From Erysipelotrichaceae bacterium NK3D112 (lineage in GTDB: Bacteria; Bacillota_I; Bacilli_A; Erysipelotrichales; Erysipelotrichaceae): 64,000 nt of DNA. The position numbers were made by a program, and so were the translations under genes. Where the stretch lies: positions 16,982-80,981 of the forward strand of contig JNJQ01000011.1 of assembly GCA_000701725.1 (NCBI GenBank), given 5' to 3'. Below are positions 9,016-17,607 of this stretch, piece after piece. Under the pieces are notes generated by a model that was given only the letters and a program-made list of their open reading frames with translations, was not told where the DNA came from and ran no database searches. How positions within the stretch are numbered: the stretch's first letter is position 1; each line of letters opens with the position of its first letter.

Positions 9016-10071
9016 ATGAATCAGATTGAACTGCTTCAGAATCTTCACAGCCTGAATGAGAACGAATTGTTTTACAAACGGTATCAGGATGAGAAAAAAC
9101 ATCCGGATACTTTTCCCGCATATCTCGCATCACTGGATATGAATGAAATACTGGAACATCATTATGTGATTCCCGAAATCATGGAAACAATGCCGCCGAG
9201 CATGAAAGATGAATACTTCTATTCAGATTCCGAGCTGGGCATTCTTCTGCAGAAACACAATTGTTATTCTCCGGAATTCACCCACTTCCATACCTACTTC
9301 GAAGCGCTGTATGTGTTTGAGGGCATCTGCCGCCATACTGCCGATGGCAAAACGAGAATTCTGCGTATGGGTGATCTTTGTATCATTCCGCCCGGAGTTT
9401 CCCACGCCGTCGATGTGCAGGATTCAAGCATTGTGATCAATGTCATTCTGTCCACCGAAGTCATTGAAAATGTGTTCAAGAATCCGGCCTATTACAAACA
9501 GAATCCGCTTTCGGAGTTCTTCTTAAAAAACCTGCGGGGCTCCAGCGATCATACGTTTCTTTCCGTGCATACGGGCAACGATCAGGAGCTGAAAGACCTG
9601 ATGATCCAGATGATGCTCGAAAGCATCAACAAATATCAGGAATACGATGCCATCCTGTATTCGCTGTTTGCCGTCTTTTTTGCCAAGCTGCTCAGGTTTT
9701 ATGAGAATACGATCGAAATCTCATCCAGCCGTTTTTCCGATTCCCGCAAAGCCTATGACATCAGCGCTTATATTGAGGAACATCACAACAGTGTGACCCT
9801 CAACAGCCTCGCCGCTCATTTCGGCTACACACCCGAATACACCTCCAGACTGATCCGCAAGATTACCGGCAGCTCGTTCATGGAGCTGCTCAGCGAAAGC
9901 AGAATGAAACATGCGATCGCCCTGCTGAAATCAACCAGCCTGCCGGTATCGAATGTCGCCAATGCGGTCGGCTACGAAAGCACCGAAAACTTCATCCGTG
10001 TTTTCAAGAAGAGATATTCAATGACCCCTTCCGCCTACCGGCGCACCGCAAACAAAAACATGATTTTATAG
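9016..10071 (+). CDS. AraC family regulator with cupin-like N-terminus
   Basis: 351-residue transcription factor. Residues about 70-150 form a cupin-type ligand-binding barrel (FTHFHTYFEALYVFEG, then GDLCIIPPGVSHA). Residues about 245-345 carry two helix-turn-helix motifs of the AraC/XylS type, ending in the family signature GYESTENFIRVFKKRYSMTPSAYR. The start has a good AGAGGTG site. It is divergent from the importer operon, the classical arrangement for an AraC activator of adjacent uptake genes, so the inducer may be rhamnose or a rhamnoside. It is followed after 10 bases by the DUF5714-like gene. Confidence 0.9.
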   Translation: MNQIELLQNLHSLNENELFYKRYQDEKKHPDTFPAYLASLDMNEILEHHYVIPEIMETMPPSMKDEYFYSDSELGILLQKHNCYSPEFTHFHTYFEALYVFEGICRHTADGKTRILRMGDLCIIPPGVSHAVDVQDSSIVINVILSTEVIENVFKNPAYYKQNPLSEFFLKNLRGSSDHTFLSVHTGNDQELKDLMIQMMLESINKYQEYDAILYSLFAVFFAKLLRFYENTIEISSSRFSDSRKAYDISAYIEEHHNSVTLNSLAAHFGYTPEYTSRLIRKITGSSFMELLSESRMKHAIALLKSTSLPVSNVANAVGYESTENFIRVFKKRYSMTPSAYRRTANKNMIL

Positions 10072-10081
10072 GAGCAACTGT

Positions 10082-10804
10082 ATGAATGAGGAATGTCTGA
10101 TCTGCGGATCGCCGCTGCAATACCTGGAAACAGATGAAATGATGGAATGTGCCATCTGCGGCAGAAAGGAACTGAGCAAAACAAAATGTATTCACGGGCA
10201 TTATGTATGCAATGAATGCCATATGGCCGGACTGGATTCCATCATCGGCTTATGCCTTAAGGAGGAGTCTGCTGATCCGGTATCCATCCTGGAGGATATG
10301 ATGAATCTTGACTTCTGCCATATGCATGGCCCCGAACATCATGTCATGTGCGCGGCTGCCCTGCTGAGTGCGTATCACAATGCGGGCGGACAGATCAACC
10401 TGGAAGAAAAGCTGAAAGAAGTATTGCGCAGAGGCAGATCCGTACCCGGCGGAGCCTGCGGTTTCTGGGGCGCCTGCGGTGCGGCAATCAGCTCCGGCAT
10501 CTTCATCTCGGTGCTCACCGGTTCCACCCCGCTTGCCGAAGAACCGTTTGCGCTAAGCAATGAGATGACTTCCCGCTCACTGGCAAAAATCGCTGAAACA
10601 GGAGGTCCCCGCTGCTGCAAGCGCAATTCCTATCTTTCCATCCTTGCGGCATGTGAATTCGTGAAGGAACATTTCGGCATTGAAATGAAAACACATGAGA
10701 CTGTCTGTTTCCGCTCTCATCAAAACAACCAGTGCATCGGAAAACGGTGTCCCTTCTCATTGGCGAATCATCCGTCATTTGTAAAAAATGAAAAAGACTC
10801 CTGA
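10082..10804 (+). CDS. Cys-rich protein, DUF5714-like
   Basis: 240-residue cytoplasmic protein. The first 60 residues hold paired CxxC-type motifs (CLIC, CAIC, CNEC) with interspersed His, which suggests a zinc or iron-sulfur site. The centre has a Gly/Ala/Cys-rich stretch (GACGFWGACGAAISSG) and a later GPRCCKRNSY segment, and the C-terminus ends with CIGKRCPFS. The pattern fits the uncharacterised DUF5714 family as I recall it. It is probably co-transcribed with the AraC gene (10-base gap). Function unknown; a metal-cofactor or redox role is only suggested by the cysteines. Confidence 0.65.
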   Translation: MNEECLICGSPLQYLETDEMMECAICGRKELSKTKCIHGHYVCNECHMAGLDSIIGLCLKEESADPVSILEDMMNLDFCHMHGPEHHVMCAAALLSAYHNAGGQINLEEKLKEVLRRGRSVPGGACGFWGACGAAISSGIFISVLTGSTPLAEEPFALSNEMTSRSLAKIAETGGPRCCKRNSYLSILAACEFVKEHFGIEMKTHETVCFRSHQNNQCIGKRCPFSLANHPSFVKNEKDS

Positions 10805-10860
10805 ATGATTCAGGAGCCGATCGGTCACATCATTGACGCATGAGCAATCATGCGTTTTTT
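10798..10860. terminator. Two opposed terminators at a convergent gene end
   Basis: Stem 10798-10816 (CTCCTGAA/TTCAGGAG) has a T-rich tail on the minus strand and ends the MFS gene. Stem 10837-10854 (CGCATGA/TCATGCG) is followed by six T on the plus strand and ends the AraC-DUF5714 unit; it overlaps the 3' end of the MFS coding region. Confidence 0.8.
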
Positions 10861-12083
10861 GCGGCCTGTTTTGAAGCGGTGCGGTAAATGAAGATCAGAC
10901 ATGCAAACGCGATTGCAATCATCACGATGCCGCCGATGACACTTGAGGAATAGGAACCGGTCAGATCGTACATCATACCGATCAGAGTCAGGCCTGCCGC
11001 TGAAGCGACACTGGTGAAGACGGTGATGACGGAATAGGCATTGCCGTACTGAGCATCGCCATAGAGCGTTCTTGTGATCATTGAAATGCCAAGGGAACCG
11101 ATTGAATAGCATGTGCCATACAGGAAACCTCCTGCCAGCAGCGGAAGCGTTCCGCCCGGATTCATGAGAATCAGTACCAGGCCTGCCAGGGAGGTGGCCA
11201 TCATGCAGACAACACCCTTGAAGGCGCCGATTCTGTCCGCCATCGCGCCAAGCACGAACTTGGATGCGACATTGCCGATCATCGAGAAGGAAAGCAATGC
11301 GGCACCGATGGAAGCCTCAAAGCCATAGGTCTGGGCAAGGCTGGAAAGATGCGGGGAAAGACTTGTCAGAAGCACAATACACAGCACAAGCACGATCAGT
11401 GATACAAACAGCGCGGAGCGGGATGTGAAGGGAAGATCCATATTGGCAGCTGCCTTCTTCTGCGGATTCCCATTGACCTCATTTTCTCCGTAGGGACGCA
11501 TGCCGATGTCCTGCGGTTTGAGCGGCACAAAGAAGATGGACGGCAGGATGAACAGGAAGATCGCAATCACAAAGCCGATATATGTTTTTTCATAGCCGTA
11601 GTTCTGAATCATGGATGAGAGAACCGGTGAGGCAATGGCGGAACCGATTCCGGAGAATGAGAGAGCCAGGCCTGTCAGGGTTCCTCTGTATTTGACAAAC
11701 CAGTTGCCGATGATCATGGTGATGATCATCATGGAAACAGCCGCGAAACCGATGCCTCTGACAATTGCCGCGATGTTCATGATCATCACGTTATGGCATA
11801 AGGCAATCACAAGACCGGACACAAGAATCAGCGCCGCACCGAAAGTGAGAATGGACTTGATCCTGACATTTCTTGAAATCATCCTTGCGACAACCGGCGT
11901 CGAGAAGCCGACGATCAGATTGGAGATGGACATATGAAGTGTGATCGCTCCCTGGCCGACCTGCATCGCATCCGCCATCGGTTTGTAGAAAACGCCGTAC
12001 GCATTGACCAGTCCCATGGCACCGCATGCCATCAGACATGTGCATACCGCCGCGATGATGTACATAGCTTTTCCGTTTTTCAT
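10848..12083 (-). CDS. MFS transporter (OFA/monocarboxylate-like)
   Basis: 411-residue major facilitator with twelve predicted membrane helices. The N-terminus (GAMGLVNAYGVFYKPM) resembles the oxalate/formate antiporter and monocarboxylate-type MFS group. It is divergent from a LysR regulator (12200), which probably controls it. The substrate is unknown; a small organic acid is a reasonable guess from the family. Confidence 0.8.
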   Translation of the reverse strand: MKNGKAMYIIAAVCTCLMACGAMGLVNAYGVFYKPMADAMQVGQGAITLHMSISNLIVGFSTPVVARMISRNVRIKSILTFGAALILVSGLVIALCHNVMIMNIAAIVRGIGFAAVSMMIITMIIGNWFVKYRGTLTGLALSFSGIGSAIASPVLSSMIQNYGYEKTYIGFVIAIFLFILPSIFFVPLKPQDIGMRPYGENEVNGNPQKKAAANMDLPFTSRSALFVSLIVLVLCIVLLTSLSPHLSSLAQTYGFEASIGAALLSFSMIGNVASKFVLGAMADRIGAFKGVVCMMATSLAGLVLILMNPGGTLPLLAGGFLYGTCYSIGSLGISMITRTLYGDAQYGNAYSVITVFTSVASAAGLTLIGMMYDLTGSYSSSVIGGIVMIAIAFACLIFIYRTASKQAAKNA

Positions 12084-12199
12084 ATCGCTTACCGCCTTTG
12101 TTTTTTCTTTACATTCATATTCTATTGAGATTTCAAGGAAATATGAAATACTTATATTAAATACTTTGCTATAAATTGTTTTTATTTCAAGGAGGAATC

Positions 12200-13090
12200 A
12201 TGGAACTGAGCACACTCCGCTATTTTCTGGCCGTTGCCAGGGAGAAGAACATGACCAACGCCGCCGCTTCCCTGCACATTTCCCAGCCTGCCCTTTCCTA
12301 TCAGATGGCACGTCTGGAAGAGGAACTCGGAAAGCAGCTGTTCATCCGCACCAACCGCAATATGGAATTAACCGAAGACGGAATGTTTCTGTTAAGCCGT
12401 GCGGAGGAAATCATCAGTCTTGCGGATCAGACTTACCGCGAGATTCAGAATGAACCGGATGAAATCCGCGGGGATGTTTATATCGGCGCCGCCGAAAGCA
12501 AAGCGATTCATTTCATCGCGGAAGTGATTGCGGAAATCCGGAAAAAGTACCCTCATATCATCTTTCACTTTTACAGCGGCAACTATGACGATGTATACAG
12601 CCGTATTTCGCACGGCTCGCTGGATTTTGCAATTATGATCGAACCGTTCCCGTTTCAGAATCTTGAAAAGATCGAACTGCCTTCAAAAGACAGAACCGGC
12701 ATCATCATTCCCAAAGATCATCCCCTCGCTGGCAGGAAATGCATCCGCGCAGAAGATCTGCGCAATCTGCCGCTGATCATGGTCATGCGTTCATATATGA
12801 ACAAAGCGGATTACGCGGATCAGTTCGGTATTCCTGAAAGCGAGCTGAACATTGCGGCAACCGGCAATCTCATCTACAATCTTGCGATTCTTGCGGAGCA
12901 CAGAATCGGTGCCATTCTTTCACTCGAGGGGCTTGTGCATACCGGTGATGATTCCGAACTTGTATTCATTCCGTTTGAACCGAAGATTGAACGCACGCTT
13001 GTGCTTACATGGAAACAAAACCGGCCTCTGAACAGAGCGGCAGAGGTTTTCCTGAACACAATGCGTGAGAAAATTGACGAAAAACTCTAA
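12200..13090 (+). CDS. LysR family regulator
   Basis: 296-residue LTTR. The winged helix-turn-helix spans residues 1-60 (LRYFLAVAREKNMTNAAASL, SQPALSYQMARLEEELG), followed by the substrate-binding domain with the usual alpha/beta folds. The start is placed at the ATG with an ideal GGAGG site just upstream; an earlier in-frame start has no such site. Divergent from the MFS gene, its likely target. The 116-base spacer is AT-rich and suits a shared regulatory region. Confidence 0.9.
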   Translation: MELSTLRYFLAVAREKNMTNAAASLHISQPALSYQMARLEEELGKQLFIRTNRNMELTEDGMFLLSRAEEIISLADQTYREIQNEPDEIRGDVYIGAAESKAIHFIAEVIAEIRKKYPHIIFHFYSGNYDDVYSRISHGSLDFAIMIEPFPFQNLEKIELPSKDRTGIIIPKDHPLAGRKCIRAEDLRNLPLIMVMRSYMNKADYADQFGIPESELNIAATGNLIYNLAILAEHRIGAILSLEGLVHTGDDSELVFIPFEPKIERTLVLTWKQNRPLNRAAEVFLNTMREKIDEKL

Positions 13091-13117
13091 AAGCAGGCAG
13101 CCGGTCTGCTTTTTGTA
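13089..13117 (+). terminator. Terminator after LysR gene
   Basis: A short AAGCAG/CTGCTT stem followed by TTTT directly after the stop codon. Confidence 0.6.
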
Positions 13118-13189
13118 TATGATCCGGATCCGGTTGTGCTTGTTTCCGTGCTGACCGTCTGTTCTTTTCCATTCAGGATGATTCTTTTA

Positions 13190-13558
13190 TCAATATGTGG
13201 AAGCGACTGATTTTGTCATCTTCCAGATTCCATCCTTTTTTATGAAATCGCATTTCAGTCTTAAAGGCCATACATGCCTGCCGCCGCCGTAAACAGCCGC
13301 TTCCACTTTCGTATCACCGACCATATGTGCATGATCACCATTGATTTTCACATCCATGTGTTCATGTTCGCACCTGTAGTAATTCAGTGTGCCGTCAAGG
13401 ATGGCATTGAAATATTCTTCTCTGTTCATCTTTGTTCCGGTCATATGAACAAGAACATATGATTCATCGAAATACGGCCGCATGAATGCGATATCCTTGC
13501 GGATTTCACCGTCATACATTGCTTTGTAACATGCGATGATCTCATCTTTGTCAGCCAT
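13190..13558 (-). CDS. NTF2-like (SnoaL/DUF4440-type) small protein
   Basis: 122-residue cytoplasmic protein with the length and pattern of the NTF2-like superfamily: an N-terminal helix (DEIIACYKAMYDGEI), a cone-shaped beta sheet, and a C-terminal GIWKMTKS strand. Members are small-molecule-binding pockets, sometimes enzymes. It is preceded at 13597-13632 by a terminator hairpin 39 bases before its start. Role unknown. Confidence 0.65.
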   Translation of the reverse strand: MADKDEIIACYKAMYDGEIRKDIAFMRPYFDESYVLVHMTGTKMNREEYFNAILDGTLNYYRCEHEHMDVKINGDHAHMVGDTKVEAAVYGGGRHVWPLRLKCDFIKKDGIWKMTKSVASTY

Positions 13559-13582
13559 TTGTCTTCACCCCTTTTTTCACCA

Positions 13583-13632
13583 AAAGAATAAAAAAAATAC
13601 CACCTGCGAACAATTCTGTTTCAGGATGGTAT
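13583..13632 (-). terminator. Terminator with conserved loop, after LysR gene
   Basis: Minus-strand stem ATACCAtCCTG/CAGGTGGTAT encloses a loop reading AAACAGAATTGTTCG, followed by eight T. Its loop is nearly identical to that of the terminator at 17533-17576. Confidence 0.8.
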
Positions 13633-13644
13633 CCATCAGTTTAT

Positions 13645-14538
13645 CTAATCGTTTTCCTTATGAAACTGGCTTTCCAGAATTTCGGCGAATTCCTCGACAT
13701 AATAGCCGCTGTTGTCCTGTGCCCAGAATGCGCAATAACGTCTGTATGCCTGTCTGTCCTTGCGGTAGAGCGGGACCCTGGTGATGATATCAGAGGGCAT
13801 CTGATCAAAATTACCTTCAATCGGAAGATAGCCCTTGCCTGCCAGCATCAGCATTCTTCCCTCTTCAAGAGAATAGCTGATCAGGTACTGTCCTTTGAAG
13901 CCGAGGATATCGCGGTAGAACTCCTTGTCCGTTTCCTCCTGTCCCGGTGAAGTGACAAGGATGCAGGTGGAATCATTCAGTTCCTCCACGGTGATTTTAT
14001 CCAGTGATGACATGAAGCTGCTGGTCGGCACTTCGATGAAACACTTCTGTTCGGTCAGAATCAGATTGTTGTAAATATCCGAGAAGGCTCTTCTCTGATC
14101 ATTGAGAACCAGGTCCGCCTGTTCACCGATCAGTCTTTCATACAATTCCTCATGGGTGCCCGCGAAGATCTGGATATCCACATTCGGATATTTTTTTGCG
14201 AACTGTGCGATTGCCGTCTGGAATTCATGACCGCCGTAATTCTTGAGATAGGCAAGACGCAGGGTTGCTTTCTCTTCAAATGCGATTTTCCTGCTTTCCG
14301 CAACCAGGCGGTTCACCTGCCTGAGAATGGAACTGCTGTGTTCATAGAAATACTCTCCTGCCACCGTCAGTTCAAACGAGCGGTTCTTTCGGACAAGCAG
14401 GTCAAACCCGAGTTCCTCCTCAAGCGCTTTGATCTGCTGTGAAATGGCGGATTGTGAAATATGACATGCATCGGCTGCTTCGGTAAATGATTTGTGTTCA
14501 ACCACAGCCTGAAAATACTGTATCTGTCTCAATAACAT
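13645..14538 (-). CDS. LysR family regulator
   Basis: 297-residue LTTR with an N-terminal winged helix (RQIQYFQAVVEHKSFTEAAD, SQSAISQQIKALEEELG) and C-terminal inducer-binding domain. The start is placed at the ATG preceded by GGGAG; a further-upstream GTG has no good site. A TATAAT-like -10 is visible at about 14560. It lies downstream of the aldo/keto reductase operon but is separated from it by a terminator, so it is probably transcribed alone and may regulate that operon. Confidence 0.88.
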   Translation of the reverse strand: MLLRQIQYFQAVVEHKSFTEAADACHISQSAISQQIKALEEELGFDLLVRKNRSFELTVAGEYFYEHSSSILRQVNRLVAESRKIAFEEKATLRLAYLKNYGGHEFQTAIAQFAKKYPNVDIQIFAGTHEELYERLIGEQADLVLNDQRRAFSDIYNNLILTEQKCFIEVPTSSFMSSLDKITVEELNDSTCILVTSPGQEETDKEFYRDILGFKGQYLISYSLEEGRMLMLAGKGYLPIEGNFDQMPSDIITRVPLYRKDRQAYRRYCAFWAQDNSGYYVEEFAEILESQFHKEND

Positions 14539-14615
14539 ATGCCCGGCTCCCTGCACGCATTATATCAGACAGATCACAAAACAAAAAACACCCGTATTCC
14601 ATCCGCAGGCGGAAC

Positions 14616-14638
14616 TTAAAAGAGCGGTTTCCCGCTCC
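14616..14638 (-). terminator. Terminator after aldo/keto reductase
   Basis: Minus-strand stem GAGCGG/CCGCTC followed by TTTT, just after the reductase stop codon. Confidence 0.75.
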
Positions 14639-14643
14639 TGATG

Positions 14644-15765
14644 CTATTTTTCAAATTCACCGGCAACGGTGACAAGCAGATCGCGGATGGGCAGATGCTG
14701 AGGACAGACCCGTTCGCACTTGCCGCATCTGATGCAGTCACTTGCTTTTCCGTTGGACAGGGTCAGAACGTTGCCGTAATAATAATCCGCATTCCAATCG
14801 CCGAAAGTCTTCTTCGTGTTGAAGTTGGAGAACATATCCGGGATCAGAATCTTCTTCGGGCAGGAACTTTCCTCAATACAGTAGCGGCACGATGTGCAAG
14901 GAATCATGTTCATGGAATTGAACACACCGCAGATCTTTTTCAGAGCATCCTTTTCGGTTTCATTGAGAGGAATGAAGTTCTCCATGAAGGAAACATTGTC
15001 TTTCATCTGTTCCAGATTGCTCATACCGGAAAGCACAACCCGGTTATACGGAAAGCTTGCCGCAAAGCGGATCGCATAGCTTGCGTTTGAACCGCCGTGC
15101 AGTCCGTCAATGATTGTCTGCGCATCCTGCGGAAGTCTGACCAGATTGCCTCCTTTGACAGGTTCCATGATAATGGCGGGCTTGTCATGTTTCACACAGA
15201 CCTCATAGACCTTGCGTGATTCAACCGAGGCACTTTCATAATCCAGATAGTTGAACTGGATCTGAACGATTTCGATTTCCGGATATTCGGTGAGAATCTG
15301 ATCGAGAACGGCAGCCTTGTCATGGAAGGAAATGCCGACATGTCTGATCTTTCCTTCTTTCTTCAGTTCAAAGGCTGTTTCGTATGCTCTGCATTTTTTG
15401 TACTTTTCAAAGTGCTTTGAATTCTGCGCATGCATGAGATAGAAATCAAAGTAATCCACTCCGCATGCCTCAAGCTGGGATTCAAACAGCGGTCTGATTT
15501 CCTCTTCCTTGTTGAAGAAGCTGGTTGTCAGTTTGTCGGTCAGGATATAGCTGTCTCTGGGATATCTCTTTGTCAGACATTCCTTTAACGCAAGTTCGCT
15601 TTTGCCCTGGATGTAGCCATGAGCTGTGTCAAAATAATTGAAACCGTGAGCCAGGAAGTAATCGACCATGCGGTTTGTTTCTTCAAGGTCCACATTGCCG
15701 TCCTTCATCGGCAGCCGCATGCAGCCGAAACCGAAATTCTTTTTGATGAATTCAAACTGTTCCAT
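14644..15765 (-). CDS. Aldo/keto reductase with C-terminal ferredoxin domain
   Basis: 373-residue oxidoreductase. The AKR barrel (residues about 10-290) has the catalytic Asp/Tyr pair (FDTAHGY) and Lys (LTDKL). The last 90 residues hold two cysteine clusters: CTSCRYCIEESSC and CIRCGKCERVCPQ, the second a typical [4Fe-4S] motif. This is the common AKR-ferredoxin fusion of anaerobes. The start chosen follows a good GGA site; longer in-frame starts enter the upstream gene. It is the third gene of flavodoxin - alcohol dehydrogenase - AKR. Substrate unknown; lactaldehyde or another short aldehyde is possible given the RhaD context. Confidence 0.88.
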   Translation of the reverse strand: MEQFEFIKKNFGFGCMRLPMKDGNVDLEETNRMVDYFLAHGFNYFDTAHGYIQGKSELALKECLTKRYPRDSYILTDKLTTSFFNKEEEIRPLFESQLEACGVDYFDFYLMHAQNSKHFEKYKKCRAYETAFELKKEGKIRHVGISFHDKAAVLDQILTEYPEIEIVQIQFNYLDYESASVESRKVYEVCVKHDKPAIIMEPVKGGNLVRLPQDAQTIIDGLHGGSNASYAIRFAASFPYNRVVLSGMSNLEQMKDNVSFMENFIPLNETEKDALKKICGVFNSMNMIPCTSCRYCIEESSCPKKILIPDMFSNFNTKKTFGDWNADYYYGNVLTLSNGKASDCIRCGKCERVCPQHLPIRDLLVTVAGEFEK

Positions 15766-15779
15766 GTCGCATTCCTTTC

Positions 15780-16958
15780 TCAGAGGCACATTCTGTAAAT
15801 GTTGACGACATCTTCCGGTTTCAGCTCGACAAAGCCCTTGATGACACCGCTGGCGCCGCATGCATTCTTAGCCATTTCCTCAAATCTGGAATCGTCGATG
15901 TTGAAGTCGGACAGTCTGCTCTTGAGACCGAGTGTTTCAAAGAAGAGCTTTTCAGTGCATTCAATTGCTTTTTCAGCCGCTTCCATGAGGGGAATATCCT
16001 TGTCGATGTCATAGACGTTGTATGCCATACGGGCGATCTGCGGTGCGGTTTCCTCATTCAGGATGTAGCGCATCCATCTCGGCATCAGGATGGCAATGCC
16101 ATGGCCGTGAACCATATCATAGACAGCGGAGAGCTCATGTTCCATCGCATGAACACTTGTCATCTGACGCACGCCGCATGTCATGAAGCTGTTGAGGCCC
16201 CAGGCTGCCGCCCACATGAGATTGGCGCGGGCATCATAGTTGTCCGGCTCGTTATAGGCAACCGGCGCCCATTTGACAACGGTCTTCACATGCTCATCCA
16301 TCATTCTGTAAAGCATGTCCATCTTGTCATCCCTGGAGAAATATTTGGTATCGATGGTATGGGACATGATATCCACGGAACCGCATGCGGTCTGGTATGC
16401 GGGAACTGTGAATGTGTTGGTCGGATCATCGAATGTTACCGTCGGACGGACAGCCGGACCGTTGTATCCCTTCTTCTCTTCTGTTTCAAGATTGGAGATC
16501 ACGCAGCTCGCATCCATCTCCGAACCGGTGGAAGCCATGGTCGGGATTGCAAAGATCGGAAGCGCTTCTGTGATCGGCTTTTTAGCTACGACCAGATCCC
16601 AGCAGTTGTCAGTATCGCTGACGGCCAGAGCGGCAATCGCCTTGGCGCTGTCAATGGCGGAACCGCCGCCGATGCCGATGACACACTGGATGCCATTGTC
16701 TTTGCACATCTTTCCGCCGATGTTGATATCGGTATGACGGGGATTGGGCTTGACAAGGTCATAATCAAAGATTTCAATGTTTTCCTTCTTCAGTTCATTG
16801 ACGATCTTATCGTAAAGGCCGCACTGTTTCAGGAATGTGCCGCCATAGACAAGCAGAACTTTGTTTCCGTATCTGATCACTTCTGAAGAAAGCTTGGAAA
16901 GCGCATTTTTTCCGAAATGCACTCTGGTTGTGTTCTGGAATGAGAAATCGTTCATCAT
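15780..16958 (-). CDS. Iron-containing alcohol dehydrogenase
   Basis: 392-residue group III Fe-ADH. The NAD-binding half has GGGSAIDSAKAIA, and the metal half has ligands in the HAMEHELSAVYDMVHGHG region (His residues of the iron site) with the preceding Asp in the SVDIMSHTID segment. The start is at ATGATG behind a GAGGAGG site. The family includes FucO, which reduces L-lactaldehyde to 1,2-propanediol. Because RhaD of the neighbouring operon produces L-lactaldehyde, that is the best specific guess. Operon with flavodoxin (upstream, 20-base gap) and AKR (downstream, 14 bases). Confidence 0.9.
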   Translation of the reverse strand: MMNDFSFQNTTRVHFGKNALSKLSSEVIRYGNKVLLVYGGTFLKQCGLYDKIVNELKKENIEIFDYDLVKPNPRHTDINIGGKMCKDNGIQCVIGIGGGSAIDSAKAIAALAVSDTDNCWDLVVAKKPITEALPIFAIPTMASTGSEMDASCVISNLETEEKKGYNGPAVRPTVTFDDPTNTFTVPAYQTACGSVDIMSHTIDTKYFSRDDKMDMLYRMMDEHVKTVVKWAPVAYNEPDNYDARANLMWAAAWGLNSFMTCGVRQMTSVHAMEHELSAVYDMVHGHGIAILMPRWMRYILNEETAPQIARMAYNVYDIDKDIPLMEAAEKAIECTEKLFFETLGLKSRLSDFNIDDSRFEEMAKNACGASGVIKGFVELKPEDVVNIYRMCL

Positions 16959-16978
16959 GATGTGTGTCCTCCTCTGTC

Positions 16979-17497
16979 TTATTTCACATTGCGTGCTGCC
17001 CAGGCAGCCGTCTTTGTTTCGCTTCTTTCGGCGTCTGATCCGCGGATGGAAAGTCCGGAAGCGACGTTTGCGCCGGGGCATTCTTTCCGGATATCCTTTT
17101 CGCTTGTGCCCATGCCGCTGCCCTCATTGGTGCAGAAGGGAACGATGGTCTTGCCGGTAAAATCAAATGCGTCAAGGAATGTGAAGACCGCCATCGGCGC
17201 GGTTCCCCACCAGTTGGGATAGCCCAGGAAAACCGTGTCGTACTGATCAATGCTTTCCGGCAGTTTCTTCAATGCAGGTCTGGCATTGCTTTTCTTTTCA
17301 GCCATCGCCTCCTCGGTGCATTCGTGATAATCCTTTGCATATTCGCGGACAGTCTCAAGTTCAAAGAGATCTCCTCCGACTGCCTTCTGAATGTATTCCG
17401 CAACTCTTTCCGTATTGCCCTTTGCGATCGAACGGATACTTCCGCCGAAGTAATTCTCACCTTTTCTGGAATAGTAAACTGTCAATACACTGCTCAT
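16979..17497 (-). CDS. Flavodoxin
   Basis: 172-residue flavodoxin-fold protein. The FMN phosphate loop region is near YYSRKGENY (residues 8-16), and the ring-binding loops appear in GYPNWWGTAP and CTNEGSGMG. It is a soluble one- or two-electron carrier, or a flavodoxin-like oxidoreductase. AGGAGG precedes the ATG. First gene of the ADH-AKR operon; the upstream terminator at 17533-17576 lies 36 bases before the start and may act as an attenuator. Confidence 0.88.
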   Translation of the reverse strand: MSSVLTVYYSRKGENYFGGSIRSIAKGNTERVAEYIQKAVGGDLFELETVREYAKDYHECTEEAMAEKKSNARPALKKLPESIDQYDTVFLGYPNWWGTAPMAVFTFLDAFDFTGKTIVPFCTNEGSGMGTSEKDIRKECPGANVASGLSIRGSDAERSETKTAAWAARNVK

Positions 17498-17532
17498 ATC
17501 AGGGCCTCCTGTTTTTTTACAATCAAAGAATA

Positions 17533-17576
17533 GAAAAAAATCACATCAGGAACAATTTCCGTTTCTGATGTGATTC
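17533..17576 (-). terminator. Terminator with conserved loop, between isomerase and flavodoxin
   Basis: Minus-strand 11-bp stem AATCACATCAG/CTGATGTGATT, loop AAACGGAAATTGTTC, then a T run and TATTCTTT. The loop and tail match the terminator at 13583-13632. Confidence 0.85.
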
Positions 17577-17607
17577 ATTAGGAAAACTGATAAATCTGGA
17601 ATCCGGA

